From Streptomyces iranensis (GTDB lineage: Bacteria; Actinomycetota; Actinomycetes; Streptomycetales; Streptomycetaceae), in NCBI RefSeq assembly GCF_017874715.1, contig NZ_JAGGLR010000015.1:186001-250000 (forward strand): 64,000 nucleotides of DNA. Direction: 5' to 3'. Below are positions 26,222 to 35,139 of the stretch, piece after piece (within the stretch, counting starts at the first letter, position 1; the number at the start of each line of letters is the position of its first letter). The notes beneath the pieces are model-generated. The model saw only the letters and a program-made list of their open reading frames with translations. It made no database searches and was not told the DNA's origin. Made by a program: the position numbers and the translations under genes.

Positions 26222-28096
26222 TCATTTGATGATGCGGAAGCCGTTCCGTACCTCGTCGAAGATCGGCCGGTAGGTGCTCCAGTCCGCGTCCGGGGCGCTC
26301 AGGTAGATCGCGTACTCCTTGTCGCCCTCATTGCCGAAGCCGAGGTCGATCGCGCGGAACATCCGGACCTCGCCGCGGAATTTGAACTCCCAGATCGCGG
26401 CGGGCATGCCCTGGTACTTCGTCTCCTGCAGCCGCAGCCGCTCGTAGATCGGGTACTCGCTCTTGTCCTTGAACGCGACCTCGAGGTCCTCGAAGTGCTG
26501 GACCTGGTTGCCGGAGGCGAAGTCCAGGACGTTGATCCTGAAACCGGCCAGCCCGTTGGGGTCGAGGTAGCGGACCTCCTGGGTGCGGTCGACCGTGTTG
26601 CCGTCGGGGTCGTTCTGCTCCTGGCGGGTCCAGCCGTCGGGGATGGGGAGGGAGAAGCCGAACTTCTTCTCGGTGACGATGTGGTAGCCGGACGGCGCGT
26701 TGTACGGCCTGGTCGGGGCGGCCGACGGCTTGCCCGTGGCGGAGGACCCCCCGCCGTTCCCCCCGCCGTTGTCGTGGTCGAGGCCGAACACATAGATGCC
26801 GCCCGCCACGGCCACGACCGCCAGGGACGTCGCCGCGGCGGTCCACACCCCCTTACGGCTCTTGCGCGCCGGAGCGGGGGCGGGCGGGGTCACCGGCGTC
26901 TGGGCGGTCATGGACGGCGTCGAGGCGGTGAACGGCGTGGGCGTGGGCGGGGTGTGCTGTGAGCCGGGTGTGTTCCCGGTGCCCGGGGGGTGCGAGGGAA
27001 ACCGTGGGTCCGACGCGTGCGGTGTGCTCGGAGTGTGCGAAGCGTTCAGCGGGTTGTGCGGAGCGCTCATCGCGTTGTGCGGAGTGCTCGGTGTGTGGGT
27101 CGTGTGTTGATACGGGGTCGGTGTCGTGGGCGCGTTCGGCGCGGCGTGCGCGTCCGTGCCCGTGGCCCGGTCCGTGCCCGTACCGGGCTCCCGCCGCGTC
27201 GACAGGTTCATGGTCGCGTCGAGGGGCGGATTCTTGGTGGTCGTATCGAGCGGCGGGGTCTGCAGCGATGTCGTCTCGGGCTCCGAGGCCGGGAGCCGCA
27301 GGGTCCGTTCGGTCTCCTCGGCCGTGGGCCGCAGCTCGGGCTCCTTGGCCAGCAGGCTCTCGATCAACGGGGTCAGCGCGCCCGCACGTATGGGCGGGTC
27401 CAGCGGATCCACGGCGATCGCGTAACCCGTCTCGATCGCCGTGGCCTTGCGGAACGGCGGCCGCCCCTCGACCGCCTGATAGAGCGTCGCCCCCAGCGCC
27501 CAGAGGTCCGACGCGGGGCCGGGCTTGCGGCCCCTGACCCGCTCGGGCGCGATGTAGTCGATGGAGCCGACGACCTCGCCGGTCTTGGTCAGCGTCGAGG
27601 TGCCGGTGGCCATGGCGATGCCGAAGTCCGTGAGCACGACCCGGCCTTCGGGGCCGAGCAGCACATTGCCTGGCTTGACGTCCCGGTGCAGCACCCCGGC
27701 CGCGTGCGCGGCCCGCAGCGCGGCGATCATGCCGCGGCCGATGCGGGCGGCCTCGTCCGGCGAGACGCGTCCGCCGTCCTTCAGCAGGTCGGCGAGGGTC
27801 GTGGAGGGCACGTACTCCATGACGATGCACGGCAGTCCGTGGTGGTCCACCACGTCATGGACCACGACCACGTTGGGGTGGGTGATGCGGGCCGCGCTGC
27901 GCGCCTCGCGGCGAGTGCGTTCGTGCAGGGTCGTCAGCTCGTCATCGGCTAGGTGCGGAGAGACATAGAGCTGCTTGACCGCGACCTGGCGGCCCAGCAG
28001 TTCGTCCTCCGCGCGCCACACCTCGCCCATGCCACCACGGCCGATCTTCTCGACCAGGCGGTAACGTCCGGCTATCAGGTGGCCTTCGTCCGACAC
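26222..28096 (-). CDS. Membrane Ser/Thr protein kinase with extracellular sensor domain (third of three)
   Basis: The 624-residue kinase contains GRGGMGEVW, VAVKQ, HRDVKPGNV, DFGIA and APERVRG. A long His/Thr/Pro-rich linker (about 290-410) with repeats such as THTPSTPHN and a TM helix (about 415-438) follow. The outer domain (SGYHIVTEKKFGFSLPIPDGW; GMPAAIWEFKF; IYLSAPDADW) is clearly related to that of the kinase at 11799. GTG 28096 is preceded by GGAGGGGAGA. It is divergent from the PspC gene, so an envelope-stress link is possible but unproven. Confidence 0.93.
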   Translation of the reverse strand: MSDEGHLIAGRYRLVEKIGRGGMGEVWRAEDELLGRQVAVKQLYVSPHLADDELTTLHERTRREARSAARITHPNVVVVHDVVDHHGLPCIVMEYVPSTTLADLLKDGGRVSPDEAARIGRGMIAALRAAHAAGVLHRDVKPGNVLLGPEGRVVLTDFGIAMATGTSTLTKTGEVVGSIDYIAPERVRGRKPGPASDLWALGATLYQAVEGRPPFRKATAIETGYAIAVDPLDPPIRAGALTPLIESLLAKEPELRPTAEETERTLRLPASEPETTSLQTPPLDTTTKNPPLDATMNLSTRREPGTGTDRATGTDAHAAPNAPTTPTPYQHTTHTPSTPHNAMSAPHNPLNASHTPSTPHASDPRFPSHPPGTGNTPGSQHTPPTPTPFTASTPSMTAQTPVTPPAPAPARKSRKGVWTAAATSLAVVAVAGGIYVFGLDHDNGGGNGGGSSATGKPSAAPTRPYNAPSGYHIVTEKKFGFSLPIPDGWTRQEQNDPDGNTVDRTQEVRYLDPNGLAGFRINVLDFASGNQVQHFEDLEVAFKDKSEYPIYERLRLQETKYQGMPAAIWEFKFRGEVRMFRAIDLGFGNEGDKEYAIYLSAPDADWSTYRPIFDEVRNGFRIIK

Positions 28097-28157
28097 CGCT
28101 CTCCCCTCCCGCACACGTTCGATGCGACACGATAGCCGCCGTGACCCCCGGGGAGAT

Positions 28158-28174
28158 CTCAGGGAAGACCTAGG
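28158..28174. promoter_or_regulatory. Weaker copy of the TCAGGG-N4-CC operator-like motif
   Basis: TCAGGG, four bases and CCTAGG occupy 28159-28174 in the divergent space between the kinase and PspC genes. It has the left half-site and spacing of the perfect palindrome at 29959-29976, but a diverged right half. Confidence 0.3.
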
Positions 28175-28220
28175 GGCATGCCGGATGTCGCGAGTACGGC
28201 CCTGTTGTCACCATGGACGC

Positions 28221-29531
28221 ATGACCGAAGCACCCACCGTGGCGGACGAGGCCGAGGCCGCGTCCGGTTCCCGCCTGTCACAGACGCCCCTTCGGCGCAG
28301 TCGTGACCATAAGGTGATCTCGGGGGTCTGCGGAGGGCTCGGCCGCTACTGCGATCTGGACCCGGTGATCTTCCGGGTGGTGCTGTCGGTGCTGGCCGTC
28401 GCGGGCGGCCTCGGTCTGATCGTGTACGGGTTCTGCTGGCTGCTGATCCCGTTCCACGGCGAGGACGAGAACGAGGGGCGCAGACTGCTCTCGGGCCGGG
28501 TCGAGGGCCCAGGGCTGACGGCGGTGCTGGTGGCGCTGGTGGGCTGTGGGCTCTTCCTGTCGATGGTCAACAACGGCGGCGTCATGTACTTCTCGTTCAT
28601 GCTCGCCCTCGCGGCGGCCGGTGCGGGCTATTGGTCGCACCACCGGCGGCAGGCGGAGAGCGTGGGCGCGGTGGACGCGGCCACGGCCCAGGCCGTCGCC
28701 GACGCGCCGCCGGAGACCAAGGCGCCGCCCACGCGCGGCGGCCCCGGCCCCTCCTGGTGGCGCGACCCGATCGTCAAGGACGGTACGACCGGGCCGCTCG
28801 GCGCCGGGGCCGGGTCGCGGACCGGCTATCTGTGGGGGCCGGACGACGGCCCGTACGACAAGCGGGAGGCGAAGGCGGAGCGGGCCCGCCGGGTGCCGGA
28901 CCGGGCCTCCATCGGCGGCTGGGCCTTCCTGGTGGCGGTCGCCGCCGCCGTGGTGGGGGCGCGGGCGGGATGGTCCTCGCAGCCGCTGGGCACCAGCCTC
29001 GAGATCGGGTTCGCCTGCGCGCTGGGCGTCTTCGGGCTCGCCCTCGTCATCAGCTCCCGCTGGGGGCGGGCCGGCGGCGGCACGGTGTTCCTCGCGCTGC
29101 TGACGAGCGCGCTGCTGGCGGGCGCGGCCGCCCTCCCCGATGCCGTCACCCCCGACTGGGCCCGGCGCACCTGGGCCCCGACCTCCGTGGCGTCGCTGCG
29201 CGACGGCTATGAGCTGGGCGGCGGCGTCGCCGAGTTGAAGCTGGACCGGCTGCCCCTGAAAGCGGGCAGCTCCGTCTCCAGCCGGGTGGAGATGGGCGCG
29301 GGCAAACTGGCCGTGACGGTCCCGCGCGACGCCCGGGTGAGGCTGGACATCGAGGTCGGGATCGGCGACATCTGGCTGCCGGGCGCGAAGCGGGACAAGC
29401 ACAACGTCGACATCGGACCGGGCCGGGAGCGCAAGCTCACCCTGGAGCCGGTGGGCGGCGGCAAGGCCGAGGGCACGGTCTCGCTGAAGCTGGAGATGGG
29501 GCTGGGTGCGGTGGAGGTGAAGCGCTCATGA
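28221..29531 (+). CDS. PspC-domain membrane protein
   Basis: The 436-residue protein starts with a PspC domain (about 22-80, KVISGVCGGLGRYCDLDPVIFRVVLSVL ... GFCWLLIPF). Three to five further TM helices and a C-terminal soluble beta-rich region follow, with LDIEVGIGDIWLPG and VSLKLEMGLGAVEVK, resembling cell-wall-active LiaF-like domains. PspC/LiaF proteins modulate envelope-stress signalling. It overlaps the next small gene by ATGA and lies near a PspC-linked histidine kinase pair, so these genes probably form one envelope-stress module. Confidence 0.9.
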   Translation: MTEAPTVADEAEAASGSRLSQTPLRRSRDHKVISGVCGGLGRYCDLDPVIFRVVLSVLAVAGGLGLIVYGFCWLLIPFHGEDENEGRRLLSGRVEGPGLTAVLVALVGCGLFLSMVNNGGVMYFSFMLALAAAGAGYWSHHRRQAESVGAVDAATAQAVADAPPETKAPPTRGGPGPSWWRDPIVKDGTTGPLGAGAGSRTGYLWGPDDGPYDKREAKAERARRVPDRASIGGWAFLVAVAAAVVGARAGWSSQPLGTSLEIGFACALGVFGLALVISSRWGRAGGGTVFLALLTSALLAGAAALPDAVTPDWARRTWAPTSVASLRDGYELGGGVAELKLDRLPLKAGSSVSSRVEMGAGKLAVTVPRDARVRLDIEVGIGDIWLPGAKRDKHNVDIGPGRERKLTLEPVGGGKAEGTVSLKLEMGLGAVEVKRS

Positions 29532-29827
29532 GGCGCCGTTCGTTCGGTCATCGGTTCGGTCATCGGGCCGACCACTCGCGCGGTCACCCGCTGGGGCACG
29601 CGGCCCCCGACCGGTCCCGCCATCCGTTCGAGCCGGGCAAGCTGGTGGCCGGGCTGGTGATCCTGGGCGTGGCCGCCGCGTACGGGATGGACGCGGCCGG
29701 GGAGTGGGACGTCCGCCCGGAGATCGCCCTTCCGGCCCTCCTGTGCGGCCTCTGCGTCGCGGCCCTGACCTCGGCCCTCACGTACGCGTTCCGCCGCCGG
29801 TCGGGCAGGGCGACGCCGGACGACTGA
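29528..29827 (+). CDS. Small two-TM membrane protein downstream of PspC
   Basis: The 99-residue protein has an Arg/His-rich N-terminus (GHRFGHRADHSRGHPLGH) and two hydrophobic segments (VAGLVILGVAAAYGMDAAG; ALPALLCGLCVAALTSALTYAF). Its start overlaps the PspC stop as ATGA, so it is translationally coupled and probably acts with that protein. No named family was recognised. Confidence 0.8.
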   Translation: MRRRSFGHRFGHRADHSRGHPLGHAAPDRSRHPFEPGKLVAGLVILGVAAAYGMDAAGEWDVRPEIALPALLCGLCVAALTSALTYAFRRRSGRATPDD

Positions 29828-29958
29828 GGGGGCCGCGGGCGCTGCCGCGGGGTGACGGCGGCCGGACCCCGGGGCCCGGCGACCCCTGAGCGCGGCGGTC
29901 CCCGGGCCCTGGCCCCCGGTCTCTGGTTCCCGGCCTCCGGGCCGCAGGTCGGGGAACG

Positions 29959-29976
29959 ATCAGGGGCGACCCTGAT
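29959..29976. promoter_or_regulatory. Candidate operator before the PspC-kinase operon
   Basis: ATCAGGG-GCGA-CCCTGAT is a perfect 7-bp inverted repeat with a four-base spacer, 34 bases before the kinase ATG. It is well placed for autoregulation by the LuxR-type response regulator encoded in the operon. The same half-site appears at 28159. Confidence 0.55.
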
Positions 29977-30010
29977 GCCCGTTGTCGGCCGGGCGTGTGA
30001 CGATCGAGCC

Positions 30011-31288
30011 ATGACCGCCGCAGTGCCCCCCACGGCCCCCGAGCCACCCCCGCGCAAGCTCTACCGCAGTGCCGAGGGCCGCCTCCTCGGCGGTGTGGCG
30101 CGCGGGCTCGCGGGGCATCTCGGGCTGCCGGTCGCCTGGGTGCGGATCGTCTTCATCGCGCTGTTCATGGCGGAGGGGTTCGGCGCGCTCGTCTACGCGC
30201 TCTTCTGGTTCATCGTCCCGCTCGGCGTCGGCGGCGTGGAGACGACCACCGGCCGTCCGCTCACCGCCGTGGGCCCCGACGGCCGCCGCCGGATCCTGGC
30301 CCGCAGGCCGGAGCGGGGCCAGATCATCGCCCTGGTCGCCCTTCTCGTCGGCATGGGGATCTTCGTCCAGGGTTTCCACCTCGGCCGCGCCAATACCTAC
30401 ATCTGGCCACTCCTCCTCATCGGCGCGGGCGCCGCCCTCTTCTGGCGCCAGGCGGACAACGCCCGCCGCGCCCAGTGGGTCGAGCTCAGCCGCAGCAAGC
30501 GGGTCCTGCCGCTGGCCCGTGGCGCCACGGGGGTCGTGCTGGTGGCCGCCGGGGTGTCCGGGATCGTCGTCCTCCAGGGCTCGGCCAAGCATCTGGGGGC
30601 CGTGCTGCAGGCGGCCCTGGCTGTCCTTGTCGGCATCGCGCTGCTGGTGGGCCCGTATGTGGTGCGGATGACGCAGGACCTCTCCGAGGAACGGCTGATG
30701 CGCATCCGCGCGCAGGAGCGGGCGGAGGTGGCGGCCCACGTCCATGACTCCGTGCTGCACACCCTCACCCTGATCCAGCGCAGCGCGGAGGACCCCCGCG
30801 AGGTCGCCCGCCTCGCCCGCGCCCAGGAGCGGGAGCTGCGCGCGTGGCTCTACCGGCCGGAGGGCACGGGCAAGGACGAGGCCGAGGAGCCGGACACCCT
30901 GGCGGAGGCGGTGAAGAAGACGGCGGCGGAGGTCGAGGACCACCACGGCGTCCCGATCGAGGTGGTGGTGGTCGGCGACTGCCCCCTGGACGAGAAACTG
31001 GGCGCACAGATACAGGCGGCGCGCGAGGCGATGGTCAACGCGGCCAAGTACGGTGGCGACGGCGGGGCCGTCCAGGTCTTCGCCGAGGTCGAGGGGGCCA
31101 CGGTGTTCATCTCCGTGCGCGACCGCGGCCCCGGCTTCGACGTGGACGCGGTGCCGGAGGACCGGATGGGCGTACGCGAATCGATCATCGGCCGGATGCA
31201 GCGGAACGGCGGCACGGCGCGGCTGAGATCCGTGCCGGACGGGGGCACGGAAGTGGAGCTGGAGATGGAGAGGGCGGCGACGACATGA
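30011..31288 (+). CDS. Sensor histidine kinase with N-terminal PspC domain
   Basis: The 425-residue membrane kinase opens with a PspC domain (about 16-75, LYRSAEGRLLGGVARGLAGHLG ... LFWFIVPLG). Three or four more TM helices follow, then an H-box AHVHDSVLHTLTLIQ and a HATPase_c domain (AAREAMVNAAKYGG; VRDRGPGFDVDAVPEDRMGV). It pairs with the response regulator whose start overlaps its stop. Having PspC in both this kinase and the upstream membrane protein points to shared envelope sensing. Confidence 0.92.
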   Translation: MTAAVPPTAPEPPPRKLYRSAEGRLLGGVARGLAGHLGLPVAWVRIVFIALFMAEGFGALVYALFWFIVPLGVGGVETTTGRPLTAVGPDGRRRILARRPERGQIIALVALLVGMGIFVQGFHLGRANTYIWPLLLIGAGAALFWRQADNARRAQWVELSRSKRVLPLARGATGVVLVAAGVSGIVVLQGSAKHLGAVLQAALAVLVGIALLVGPYVVRMTQDLSEERLMRIRAQERAEVAAHVHDSVLHTLTLIQRSAEDPREVARLARAQERELRAWLYRPEGTGKDEAEEPDTLAEAVKKTAAEVEDHHGVPIEVVVVGDCPLDEKLGAQIQAAREAMVNAAKYGGDGGAVQVFAEVEGATVFISVRDRGPGFDVDAVPEDRMGVRESIIGRMQRNGGTARLRSVPDGGTEVELEMERAATT

Positions 31289-32064
31289 CCGACGCTACGG
31301 GCGGTACGAACGCGACGAGCGGCCCCGGGGCGCAGCGTGTGCCGGGCGCCGCGCCCGGCCCGGCGGGAGCCGGGGGCTCCGGGTCGGACGACGCCGGGGC
31401 GGCGCGGCGGGTGCGCGTGGTGCTCGTGGACGACCACCGCATGTTCCGCACCGGGGTACAGGCCGAGATCGGGGAGACGGCCCGGACCGGCGTCGAGGTG
31501 GTCGGCGAGGCGGCCGACGTCGACCAGGCCGTGACCGTGATCACCGCGACCCGCCCCGAGGTCGTGCTGCTGGACGTCCACCTCCCCGGCGGGGGCGGCG
31601 TCGAGGTGCTGCGCCGCAGCGCCTCGCTGATGGCCGACCAGGACCGCCCGGTGCGCTTCCTCGCGCTGTCCGTCTCGGACGCCGCCGAGGACGTCATCGG
31701 CGTCATCCGCGGCGGCGCCCGCGGCTATGTGACCAAGACCATCACCGGCACCGATCTCGTGGACGCGATCTTCCGGGTCTCCGAGGGCGACGCGGTCTTC
31801 TCCCCGCGCCTCGCCGGTTTCGTCCTCGACGCCTTCGCCTCCACCGACGCCCCGCCCGTGGACGAGGACCTGGACCGGCTCACCCAGCGCGAGCGCGAGG
31901 TGCTGCGCCTGATCGCGCGCGGTTACGCCTACAAGGAGATCGCCAAGCAGCTGTTCATCTCGGTGAAGACGGTCGAGAGCCATGTCTCGGCGGTGCTCCG
32001 CAAGCTCCAGCTCTCCAACCGGCATGAGCTGACCCGCTGGGCGACGGCCCGCCGCCTGGTCTGA
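31285..32064 (+). CDS. LuxR-family response regulator partner of the PspC kinase
   Basis: The 259-residue regulator has a disordered Gly/Ala-rich N-terminus (1-40), a receiver domain (VVLVDDHRMFR; phospho-Asp in VVLLDVHLPGGGG; YVTKTI) and a LuxR helix-turn-helix (LTQREREVLRLIARGYAYKEIAKQLF ... TVESHVSAVLRKLQLSNRHEL). The ATG overlaps the kinase stop as ATGA. The palindrome TCAGGG-N4-CCCTGA at 29959 is the obvious candidate target. Confidence 0.93.
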   Translation: MTDATGGTNATSGPGAQRVPGAAPGPAGAGGSGSDDAGAARRVRVVLVDDHRMFRTGVQAEIGETARTGVEVVGEAADVDQAVTVITATRPEVVLLDVHLPGGGGVEVLRRSASLMADQDRPVRFLALSVSDAAEDVIGVIRGGARGYVTKTITGTDLVDAIFRVSEGDAVFSPRLAGFVLDAFASTDAPPVDEDLDRLTQREREVLRLIARGYAYKEIAKQLFISVKTVESHVSAVLRKLQLSNRHELTRWATARRLV

Positions 32065-32069
32065 GCCTG

Positions 32070-32154
32070 GGGAGCGGGAGCGGGAGCGGGAGCGGGAGCG
32101 GGAGCGGGAGCAGGAACGGGAGCAGGAGCAGGAGCAGGAGCAGTAGCAGGAGCG
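32070..32154. repeat. Hexanucleotide microsatellite
   Basis: Seven exact copies of GGGAGC (32070-32111) run into degenerate CAGGAG/CAGTAG units up to about 32154, filling the space between the convergent response regulator and MmyB-type regulator genes. It is purine-rich on the plus strand and non-coding. Confidence 0.88.
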
Positions 32155-32173
32155 GAACGGACGGCGCGGCGGG

Positions 32174-33025
32174 TCAGCCCGGCACCCCCATCCGCTGCGT
32201 GCCGACGACCGACAGCAGCCGCAGCGCCTCCTCGGCCGGTGAGCCGGGGTCGGCGGTGTAGATGATCACCCGCTGATCCCGGTCGGCGATGTCCAGCACA
32301 TCGCAGTTGACGGTGATGGGCCCGACGAGCGGATGGTGCAGCGTCTTGCACAGAGTGGGCTGGGCGGACACATCGTGGGACTCCCACAGCCGGGCGAACT
32401 CCTCGCTCCTCGAGCGCAGCTCGGCCACCAGCTCGGTCACCTCGGGGTCCTCCGGGTAGCGGGCGGCCGCGGCGCGCAGCCCCTGGGCCGAGGTCTGGGC
32501 GAACTCGTCCGCGTCCGACACCCCGTACAGCCGCCGCCCGTCCGGGTGCGGCCCGAGGAAGGCGCGGCGGACGAAGTTGCGGTCGCGGCGCGAGAGGGCG
32601 GAGAAGTCCTCCATGAGGGCGGCGGCCAGATCGTTCCAGGCGATCACCTCATATGTCGCGGAGAGCACGATCGCCGCCGCGTTCGGCAGCCGCCGCAGCA
32701 GGTTCGCGATACTCGGCCGCACCTCGCGGGAGGGCCCGGCCGGCGGGCCCGGAGGGGCGCCCGCGAGATGGTGCAGATGATCGCGCTCGATGTCGCCCAG
32801 CCGCAGGGCGCGGGCCAGCCCGGTCAGCACCTCGCGGGACGGGCGCGGGGCGCGGGCCTGCTCCAGCCGCGTGTAGTACTCGGTCGAGATGAACGCCAGC
32901 TGCGCCACCTCCTCGCGCCGCAGCCCCGGCGTCCGGCGCCGCGTCCCGGCGGGCAGCCCCACATCGGCGGGCGTGATCCGCTCACGTCGGCTGCGCAGGA
33001 ACGCCGCCAGCTCTCGTCTGTCCAC
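32174..33025 (-). CDS. XRE-family regulator with MmyB-like ligand-binding domain
   Basis: The 283-residue protein has an N-terminal helix-turn-helix (about 8-70, RRTPGLRREEVAQLAFISTEYYTRLEQAR). A PAS-like MmyB domain follows (AAIVLSATYEVIAWNDLAAALMEDF; LVGPITVNCDVLDIADRDQRVIIYTADPGSPAEEALRLL). In actinobacteria such proteins usually repress a divergently transcribed dehydrogenase or reductase, as here. The GTG at 33025 has GAAGG unusually close to it. The adjacent palindrome at 33059-33079 is its likely operator. Confidence 0.92.
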   Translation of the reverse strand: MDRRELAAFLRSRRERITPADVGLPAGTRRRTPGLRREEVAQLAFISTEYYTRLEQARAPRPSREVLTGLARALRLGDIERDHLHHLAGAPPGPPAGPSREVRPSIANLLRRLPNAAAIVLSATYEVIAWNDLAAALMEDFSALSRRDRNFVRRAFLGPHPDGRRLYGVSDADEFAQTSAQGLRAAAARYPEDPEVTELVAELRSRSEEFARLWESHDVSAQPTLCKTLHHPLVGPITVNCDVLDIADRDQRVIIYTADPGSPAEEALRLLSVVGTQRMGVPG

Positions 33026-33058
33026 GCCTTCAGTGTGCGCGGACGGCCGGAGGCTCAG

Positions 33059-33079
33059 CCAGGTACAGCCGGTGCCTGG
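33059..33079. promoter_or_regulatory. Candidate operator of the MmyB-type regulator
   Basis: CCAGGTAC, five bases and GTGCCTGG form an inverted repeat matching at 7 of 8 positions, centred in the 87-base divergent space between regulator and dehydrogenase genes. Confidence 0.55.
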
Positions 33080-33112
33080 TTGGGCCCCGGCGCCCGCAGC
33101 AGTCTCGGAAGC

Positions 33113-33922
33113 ATGAACGACACACCGAACACCACTCTCGAAGCCTCGCCCCTCACCCCGACCGCCGGGCTCCTGGCGGGCAAGGTCGCCTTCATCACCG
33201 GCGCCGGGCGCGGCATCGGCGCCGCCGCGGCCCGCCTCTTCGCCCGGGAGGGCGCCCGGGTGCTGCTGGCGGCCCGTACGGAGGCCGAGCTCAAGACGGT
33301 CACCGAGGAGATCCGCGCGGCCGGCGGCACCGCCGATCACGTGGTGTGCGACCTGGCCGACGCGACGAGCGTCCGCGCCGCCGTCGACCGGACCGTGGAG
33401 CTGTACGGCAGGCTCGACGTGGCCTTCAACAACGGCGCGACGGTCCAGCAGCCGGGCCCGATGGACCAGCTGCCGCAGGCCGACTTCGACCATGTCTACG
33501 CCGTCAACCTCCGGGGCCCCTGGCTGGCCATGAACGCCGAGGTCGCCGCCATCCGCGCCACCGCCGGAACCGGCGCCATCGTCAACAACTCCAGCGTCGG
33601 CAGCCTCATGGGCAACCCCGAACTCCCCGCCTACGGCGCCATGAAGCGCGCGGTCAACAGCCTCACCGAGTCCGCCGCCGTCACGTACGGCCCGGAGGGC
33701 ATCCGCGTCAACGCCATCGCGCCCGGAGCCACCCTCACCGAGATGATCCGCGCATGGGAGGAGGATTCCCCGGGCATCGTCGAGCGCATCACCACCCACG
33801 CCCCACTCCGCCGCGCCGCCGCCCCCGACGAGATCGCCCAGGCCGCGGCCTGGCTCCTCAGCGACCGCGCCTCCTATGTGACGGGCGTGGTCCTCCGCGT
33901 GGACGGCGGCAGCCGGGCCTGA
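33113..33922 (+). CDS. Short-chain dehydrogenase/reductase
   Basis: The 269-residue classical SDR has the cofactor loop TGAGRGIGAAAARLF, Asp in CDLADATS, NNG near residue 102, a Ser-Tyr-Lys triad (NNSSVGS ... YGAMK) and a C-terminal LRVDGGSRA. The Arg after the second strand (AARTEAEL) suggests NADP(H). It is divergent from an MmyB-type regulator that probably controls it. The substrate is unknown. Confidence 0.93.
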   Translation: MNDTPNTTLEASPLTPTAGLLAGKVAFITGAGRGIGAAAARLFAREGARVLLAARTEAELKTVTEEIRAAGGTADHVVCDLADATSVRAAVDRTVELYGRLDVAFNNGATVQQPGPMDQLPQADFDHVYAVNLRGPWLAMNAEVAAIRATAGTGAIVNNSSVGSLMGNPELPAYGAMKRAVNSLTESAAVTYGPEGIRVNAIAPGATLTEMIRAWEEDSPGIVERITTHAPLRRAAAPDEIAQAAAWLLSDRASYVTGVVLRVDGGSRA

Positions 33923-33999
33923 GACCGCGGGTCGCGAGGACTACGCGCCCTGATCGCCCAGCCGCACGCCGGGCCGCACGCCCAGCCTCGCGCCGGGCC

Positions 34000-34962
34000 T
34001 CACGCCGGGCCGAACCGCGGTTCGAGCCCCGTCAGGTCGCGGCTTGCCGACCACAGGTGGGCCGCGACTTCCGCGTCCGCCAGATGACCTCGGACGGGGC
34101 GGCGGCGGGGGGTGCCGCGAAGGGCGAAGTGGCGCGGGGTCCATAGTTCGCCGCCGGTGATGGACGGGTCGAGGACCGCTCGTACGGCGGGCCAGGCGGC
34201 CGCGTCCTTGCCCTGGACGAGGATTCCGGCGGGCAGACCCCGCAGCCGTTCGCCGGGTGTGCGGACGTGCAGGGGCGGGCGGGACGGGGTGAGGGAGTCG
34301 AGCGCGCCGCCGGGGTGGGTGACCACGCTCCGCACCGTGCTGCCGACCGCCCTCAGCCGTCGGTCGAGTTCGAAACCGAAGAGCATCTGGGCCAGTTTCG
34401 AGCGCCCATAGGTGCGCTCGGGCTCGTAGTCGCGGGTGCTCTCGAGGTCGTCCAGATCCAGCCGTTCGGACGTGGCCACGAAGCTGCCCGTGGTGATGAC
34501 CCGGCCCTCGGGGGCGGCCGTGAGCAGTGGTGCCAGCCAGTGGGTCAGCGCGAAGTGCCCGAGGTGGTTGATGCCGAACATCGCCTCATGGCCGTCCCCG
34601 GTCTCCCGGCGGGGCGGCTGGTCGAACTTCACCCCCGCGTTGTGGACGACCGCGTCCAGGCGGCCCGATCCCAGCGCTTCCGCGGAGGCTTCGAGCGACG
34701 GTAGATCGGCGAGGTCCAGCGGGATATGACGCACCCGGGCGCCGGGGACCCGGGAGCGGATCGAGGCCACGGCTGCGTCCGCCCTGCCCGGGTCGCGGCT
34801 GCCGAGGACGACGGTGGCTCCCGTACCGGCGAGCTGTTCGGCGACGAAGTACCCGATCCCAGCGTTGCCTCCGGTCACCAGAAAGGTCTGTCCGTCGGCC
34901 CGTGGAAGGCTGTGGACATCCCACCGCTCGGTCGGGGATTCGGTCGGGGCCGCGGAAGGCAT
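34000..34962 (-). CDS. SDR-family oxidoreductase, retinol/protochlorophyllide-reductase-like subgroup
   Basis: The 320-residue SDR has TGGNAGIGYFVAEQL, VLGSRDPGRADAAV, LDLADLPSLEA, NAGV and the active-site YGRSKLA. The loop HEAMFGINHLGHFALT and the longer C-terminal part (about 200-320) are typical of the protochlorophyllide/retinol-dehydrogenase-like group. AAGGAG precedes the ATG. It converges with the SDR at 33113 and is not closely similar to it. The substrate is unknown. Confidence 0.92.
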   Translation of the reverse strand: MPSAAPTESPTERWDVHSLPRADGQTFLVTGGNAGIGYFVAEQLAGTGATVVLGSRDPGRADAAVASIRSRVPGARVRHIPLDLADLPSLEASAEALGSGRLDAVVHNAGVKFDQPPRRETGDGHEAMFGINHLGHFALTHWLAPLLTAAPEGRVITTGSFVATSERLDLDDLESTRDYEPERTYGRSKLAQMLFGFELDRRLRAVGSTVRSVVTHPGGALDSLTPSRPPLHVRTPGERLRGLPAGILVQGKDAAAWPAVRAVLDPSITGGELWTPRHFALRGTPRRRPVRGHLADAEVAAHLWSASRDLTGLEPRFGPA

Positions 34963-35053
34963 GCGGGGGCTCCTTGCGTTCGTAAGGGCGGGGACGGTGC
35001 CCCATGGGGCTCACGTTGAACGCGTGTCAGCCTTACGGTCGCCACCGACGCCA

Positions 35054-35108
35054 CGCCGACAGAGCGCCGTCATCCCCCGTACCCCGCCGACAGAGCGCCG
35101 TCACCCCC
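35054..35108. repeat. Direct repeats with 31-bp period
   Basis: CGCCGACAGAGCGCCGTCA followed by a pyrimidine and CCCC occurs at about 35054-35077 and 35085-35108, with a degenerate third copy near 35124. It lies in the 177-base gap upstream of the SDR gene and downstream of the homoserine-dehydrogenase-like gene; non-coding. Confidence 0.7.
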
Positions 35109-35139
35109 TCCGCCTCCCCCTCCGTCGACAGACCGCCGC

